Positions 5,600 to 7,369 of a DNA stretch of 7,369 nucleotides are shown here, piece by piece; the first letter of the stretch is position 1; the number at the start of each line of letters is the position of its first letter. This stretch comes from Prolixibacteraceae bacterium (GTDB lineage: Bacteria; Bacteroidota; Bacteroidia; Bacteroidales; Prolixibacteraceae): assembly GCA_017998095.1 (NCBI GenBank), contig JAGODU010000192.1:1-7369 (forward strand), in the 5' to 3' direction. Made by a program: the position numbers and the translations under genes. The notes under the pieces were generated by a model, which was not told the origin of the DNA, did no database searches, and saw only the letters and a program-made list of their open reading frames with translations.

Positions 5600-5601
5600 G
5601 G
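5592..5601 (+). repeat. Dispersed word (CCCGCTAAGG) supplying a stop codon
   Basis: This is one mismatch from CCCGCTAAAG. The TAA within it (5597-5599) ends the GIY-YIG gene, 7 bp before the ATG at 5607. Confidence 0.6.
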
Positions 5602-5606
5602 CTATA

Positions 5607-6020
5607 ATGACCTACATATATCCCTCATATAACCCCTATACGTATCTAACCATACTAACTATCCACTTTATCCTGTTATGCCTCTATATGGCCTATACGT
5701 ATACGCCATTGTGCTATGAAAATCACCTTATATGTAACAGGGAGACAAACATTGACTCAACAGATAATGATAAATGGTGCATGAACATTGATATAGCGGA
5801 TGGTAGTGTGTGTATGAACATTGAACCTTATGGGGGGTCTATGCATACTTTGGCGGGGTCGGTCGCCTGTTCGGAAGTCGTTTTGTTGATCCCCGCCAGC
5901 TCCAAAAAGAATTCTTTTTACCCTGTATTAAGTAAAAAAGCTGCCAGCCTGTCAGTTTTGCCTAAAAAGCAAATATTTAGGGAATTGAATATCAATAGAA
6001 TACATTTCTATTTGACATAA
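5607..6020 (+). CDS. Doubtful membrane protein ORF with short internal repeats
   Basis: The ORF encodes 137 residues from the ATG at 5607, 7 bp after the previous stop; an ATG at 5574 would overlap the GIY-YIG gene by 26 bp. The start is rich in Tyr/Pro (YIYPSYNPYTYL), then a membrane helix (about residues 13-33). After that the sequence changes: CMNID and CMNIE repeats 11 residues apart (DNA repeat TGYATGAACATTGA at 5778-5791 and 5811-5824), a GC-rich stem-loop (5848-5899), then a basic stretch with Ser/Lys repeats. The first third looks like a genuine small membrane protein. The rest may be a degraded or noncoding extension that happens to stay open. No family is recognised. Confidence 0.45.
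   Translation: MTYIYPSYNPYTYLTILTIHFILLCLYMAYTYTPLCYENHLICNRETNIDSTDNDKWCMNIDIADGSVCMNIEPYGGSMHTLAGSVACSEVVLLIPASSKKNSFYPVLSKKAASLSVLPKKQIFRELNINRIHFYLT
5848..5899. repeat. Stem-loop from inverted pair of the dispersed word, GC-rich loop
   Basis: TGGCGGGG (5851-5858) pairs perfectly over 8 bp with CCCCGCCA (5891-5898), enclosing a 32-nt loop. The outer arms are CTTTGGCGGG (5848-5857) and CCCGCCAG (5892-5899). The loop is markedly GC-richer than the flanks. A 16-bp palindrome (AAAAAGAATTCTTTTT, 5904-5919) follows, whose second arm provides a T-run. The whole could act as a terminator or RNA-stabilising structure. Confidence 0.6.
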
Positions 6021-6127
6021 TGCTAATTATAGGGTTTTGTTAAAATTTAGGAAAACAGGGCTAATAAAGTTAATTAACAAAGGTCTAAATAACTGATTAT
6101 TAAAACAAACAAAGATATTTTAACAAA
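6021..6127. other. AT-rich intergenic spacer
   Basis: This 107-bp gap lies before the winged-helix gene. I see no convincing TAnnTTTG on the + strand. TATCTTTG appears on the - strand (6110-6117) but no gene faces that way. The A-rich stretch before the ATG (6101-6127) is a typical unstructured Bacteroidota leader. Confidence 0.4.
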
Positions 6128-6499
6128 ATGACTCATGCCACTAATATTAATAACTTGTATATATTGTCAGGATTATTACATTATAAGGCCACTAAACAGG
6201 CAAGGGATCAATACAAGATTAACACACACCAGATAACAGTATTATTTGCCTGTTATGTTTGTAGTGTATTTATTAAGGATATATTTCTTATATATAATGT
6301 ATCACAGATATTGAATAGTTATAATTACAAGAGATTAAGGGAGTATATTAATAGTCTTGTAAGTATTGGATTGATAACTTTAGCGGGCGCAAATAAATAT
6401 AAATTGTCTTCTGATGGTTTGCAGGTAATCCAGGATATTAATAATAATATGGATAAGATACTATATAATTTTTGTAATGTTTATAATATTGACCTTTAG
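6128..6499 (+). CDS. MarR-like winged-helix transcriptional regulator
   Basis: This encodes 123 residues. After an N-terminal dimerisation-like helix (YILSGLLHYKATKQARDQY), residues ~34-80 form a helical DNA-binding core (HQITVLFACYVCSVFIKDIFLI, VSQILNSYNYKRLREYINSLVSIGLI). Residues ~82-97 make the hairpin wing (ITLAGANKYKLSSDG), then a long helix (LQVIQDINNNMDKILYNFCN). This is the order of MarR and related winged-helix proteins, though the 'ligand' helices are short. It probably binds DNA as a dimer and controls phage genes; the TTACATGTAA pair at 4798-4827 is a possible but unproven target. An exact CTTTAGCGGG word (6378-6387) encodes the tip of the wing (TLAG), and a second (6494-6503) supplies the TAG stop. 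Confidence 0.7.
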   Translation: MTHATNINNLYILSGLLHYKATKQARDQYKINTHQITVLFACYVCSVFIKDIFLIYNVSQILNSYNYKRLREYINSLVSIGLITLAGANKYKLSSDGLQVIQDINNNMDKILYNFCNVYNIDL

Positions 6500-6503
6500 C
6501 GGG
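6494..6503 (-). repeat. Exact dispersed word (inverted) supplying a stop codon
   Basis: CTTTAGCGGG on the + strand; the TAG at 6497-6499 is the stop codon of the winged-helix gene. This is the third gene in the window whose stop is inside the word. Confidence 0.75.
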
Positions 6504-6518
6504 CAAAACATGACGTTC

Positions 6519-6534
6519 ATTAAATCGCTTTAAT
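6519..6534. terminator. Weak candidate stem-loop after the winged-helix gene
   Basis: ATTAAA (6519-6524) and TTTAAT (6529-6534) form a 6-bp stem around a TCGC loop. The stem is AT-only and the T-rich stretches follow only after 15-20 bases, so termination activity is doubtful. Confidence 0.25.
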
Positions 6535-6575
6535 ATCACTTTGCCTTAAAATATTTTTATTATTTTTATTATTGT

Positions 6576-6596
6576 GTTAATTTACAGTTAATTACA
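6576..6596. repeat. Adjacent direct repeat GTTAATTTACA / GTTAATTACA
   Basis: Two nearly identical units (6576-6586 and 6587-6596) lie in tandem with an 11-bp period, about one helical turn, 24 bp upstream of the -33 element of the next promoter. They could be half-sites for a regulator bound in tandem. AT-rich composition makes chance similarity more likely than for the 4798-4827 palindromes. Confidence 0.4.
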
Positions 6597-6619
6597 ATTA
6601 TCATTTTTTTGCTTAAAAA

Positions 6620-6651
6620 TTTGCATTGTATTTTTTGCTGGTTTAATTTTG
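6620..6651 (+). promoter_or_regulatory. Bacteroidota promoter (TTTG - 20 bp - TAATTTTG)
   Basis: TTTG at 6620-6623 and TAATTTTG at 6644-6651 are separated by 20 bp, matching the TTTG-N19-21-TAnnTTTG consensus of the Bacteroidota primary sigma factor. Transcription would begin near 6657, about 22 bases before the ATG at 6680. It is the best promoter in the window and drives the last genes. Confidence 0.75.
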
Positions 6652-6679
6652 GTATATTGTTTAACCAAATTTATGAACC

Positions 6680-7042
6680 ATGAAAACAAAATTATCTTTT
6701 AATAATCTTGATGAGATGTTAAAAAGTCCCGAGTATGAAATTTGGGAATCTGAAACTTTGCTTAATATACAATATCAGATTATTAATGGTGATCCTGATT
6801 TAAGTATTGATGAAATTATTGAGTGCAATGATAATGGTTTGTTTGGTCATTCGCATAGGGAATTTATTGAGTGCTGGAGTGAATATCTGGATAACCTGAA
6901 AGTTTGGGAATCTAAATATGATTTACCACAGGACAAACCAAAGTTTGATATTATGCGTTTAACTTATAACAAGATTAAAAAAGAAATAGATAATTGTTAT
7001 AAATACCATACTGATCATTTTACTATTAATGATATTATTTAA
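6680..7042 (+). CDS. Acidic phage hypothetical protein
   Basis: This encodes 120 residues, polar and mostly helical in appearance, with no signal peptide, membrane helix or cysteine cluster. Recurrent Trp/Glu patches (YEIWESETLL, FIECWSEYLDNLKVWESKYDL) suggest a protein-binding surface. The N-terminal net charge after MKTK is acidic. I do not recognise a family. It is the first gene behind the strong promoter at 6620-6651, so it may be highly or early expressed; small acidic phage proteins with such placement are sometimes host-takeover or anti-defence factors, but nothing here shows that. Its start context (TTGTTTAACCAA, then ATGAAAACAAAATTAT) is repeated before the next gene. Confidence 0.7.
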   Translation: MKTKLSFNNLDEMLKSPEYEIWESETLLNIQYQIINGDPDLSIDEIIECNDNGLFGHSHREFIECWSEYLDNLKVWESKYDLPQDKPKFDIMRLTYNKIKKEIDNCYKYHTDHFTINDII

Positions 7043-7070
7043 CCATTGTTTAACCAATTATTTTACTATT

Positions 7071-7235
7071 ATGAAAACAAAATTATTCTTATTCAGTATT
7101 TTTTCACACCCTTACAAAATAATGCGGTGTAAGGCAGTTAATAATCTTTGTCCCTTTATAGGATGGAACGAGACTGCAATTCATATAAATATCCCTTTGT
7201 TTATAGGATGTTTAATAATTAATGTTTATAGATAG
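7071..7235 (+). CDS. Small hydrophobic hypothetical protein
   Basis: This encodes 54 residues from the ATG at 7071; an upstream ATG at 7029 overlaps the previous gene and is less likely, because the sequence just before 7071 repeats the leader of the gene at 6680. The N-terminus (MKTKLFLFSIFSH) is hydrophobic, and a second hydrophobic stretch (INIPLFIGCLIINVY) lies at the C-terminus, with three cysteines overall. It could be a small membrane protein. The start is nearly identical in DNA to the start of the previous gene, so the ORF may partly result from duplication of a leader rather than be an old gene. The TAG stop is followed one base later by an inverted pair of the dispersed word. Confidence 0.45.
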   Translation: MKTKLFLFSIFSHPYKIMRCKAVNNLCPFIGWNETAIHINIPLFIGCLIINVYR

Positions 7236-7236
7236 A

Positions 7237-7261
7237 CTTTAGCAGGCGATCCCGCCAAAAG
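7237..7261. repeat. Close inverted pair of the dispersed word after a gene
   Basis: CTTTAGCAGG (7237-7246) and CCCGCCAAAAG (7251-7261) face each other across 4 bp, making an imperfect palindrome directly after a stop codon. Pairing is interrupted (best inner stem GGCG/CGCC), and a TTATATTTA stretch follows. It may be a weak terminator or simply the shortest version of the paired element. Confidence 0.5.
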
Positions 7262-7304
7262 TTATATTTAAAAATCAATTTCTTAAACTTAAAAACTATT
7301 TATT

Positions 7305-7369
7305 ATGAGTACAAGAGCAAACATTATCCTTAAAGAATCATATTCATATAAGGATGCAGAAGGAAAAAT
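7305..7369 (+). CDS. Start of a phage MSTRANI-type protein, cut by the window edge
   Basis: Twenty-one codons are visible, beginning MSTRANIILKESYSYKD. Proteins beginning MSTRANIxIKD are frequent in phages; in those I know, a YRHSDGYP motif follows downstream, and their function is not established. The leader AAAAACTATTTATTATG (from 7291) resembles the leader before the Lar-like gene at 3914. The gene continues beyond the right edge. Confidence 0.6.
   Translation, partial: MSTRANIILKESYSYKDAEGK

Larger units (their letters stand above)
202..7261. repeat. Dispersed short word CCCGCYAAAG across the whole window
   Basis: The entry spans the first to last copy. Exact matches to CCCGCYAAAG: 202, 1890, 3037, 4155 (direct); 700, 1205, 3178, 5848, 6378, 6494 (inverted). 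One mismatch: 905, 1290, 1476, 2444, 5592, 7251 (direct); 1707, 3852, 7237 (inverted). Weaker: 2386, 3208, 3783, 3877, 4984, 5238, 5419, 5892. Often followed by TT. Copies are about 70% GC in an AT-rich sequence. For random equal-base sequence, fewer than 0.1 exact matches would be expected on both strands of 7.4 kb. Copies are absent from 242-699, 4174-4779 and 6504-7236. Confidence 0.85.

Noticed and set aside
6110..6117. TATCTTTG on the - strand as a divergent promoter
   Set aside because: No credible - strand gene lies to its left, and the 8-bp degenerate consensus is expected by chance in AT-rich DNA.
7155..7210. Direct repeat TTTATAGGATG at 7155-7165 and 7200-7210
   Set aside because: It is short, AT-rich and in different reading frames, with no further copies seen; probably chance.
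202..7261. Reading the dispersed word as a CRISPR array or integron attC sites
   Set aside because: Copies are only ~10 bp, irregularly spaced, in both orientations and inside genes. No regular spacers, cas genes, integrase or attC-type core sites are seen.
202..7261. Reading the dispersed word as rho-independent terminators or promoters
   Set aside because: Most copies are single, inside genes and without T-tracts, and half-copies in both orientations do not fit promoters of genes that all point one way.

Overview
The window looks like part of a Bacteroidota (Bacteroides/Prevotella-type) bacteriophage or prophage. All recognisable genes lie on the + strand. They are short, AT-rich and packed with overlaps or gaps of a few bases. 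Several belong to families typical of phage early/accessory regions: a single-stranded DNA-binding protein ending in DDLPF, an MmcB-like PD-(D/E)XK nuclease, a Lar-type zinc protein, an ASCH-domain protein, a T5orf172/GIY-YIG protein and a winged-helix regulator. Two promoters match the Bacteroidota primary sigma consensus (TAnnTTTG, one with TTTG about 20 bp upstream). No structural, terminase, polymerase or integrase gene is present, so the phage assignment is an inference from gene style.

Layout. Positions 2-3034 form one tight run: a truncated phage protein, an unknown protein, an exported outer-membrane-barrel-like protein (651-1127), a membrane protein (1138-1524), the SSB (1534-1974), a small phage protein (1978-2214) and two further membrane proteins (2211-3034). 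Positions 3068-4779 hold a small zinc-ribbon protein, the MmcB-like nuclease, a possible 27-residue peptide, the Lar-like protein and the ASCH protein. A new transcription unit starts near 4840 behind two identical 10-bp palindromes. It carries the GIY-YIG/helix-turn-helix gene and a doubtful membrane ORF. Positions 6021-6127 and 6500-6679 are AT-rich spacers around a winged-helix regulator gene, and the second contains a good promoter. The right end holds two more unknown genes and the start of a gene beginning MSTRANI.

The most unusual signal is a short GC-rich word, CCCGCYAAAG (reverse complement CTTTRGCGGG), scattered through this AT-rich sequence. I count 10 exact copies and 9 with one mismatch, plus several weaker ones, on both strands, inside genes and between them. 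Copies inside genes mostly sit in a preferred reading frame. Three supply the stop codon of a gene. Several occur as close inverted pairs able to form stem-loops, one of which makes up the linker of a two-part protein. It behaves like a dispersed recognition sequence (compare uptake sequences, Chi or HIP1) or a small palindromic mobile element. I do not recognise it, and its function cannot be decided from this window.

The genes suggest an early/accessory module: SSB for replication or recombination, a nuclease and GIY-YIG protein acting on DNA, Lar as possible protection from restriction, and membrane and outer-membrane proteins that may alter the host envelope. These links are inferred from context.
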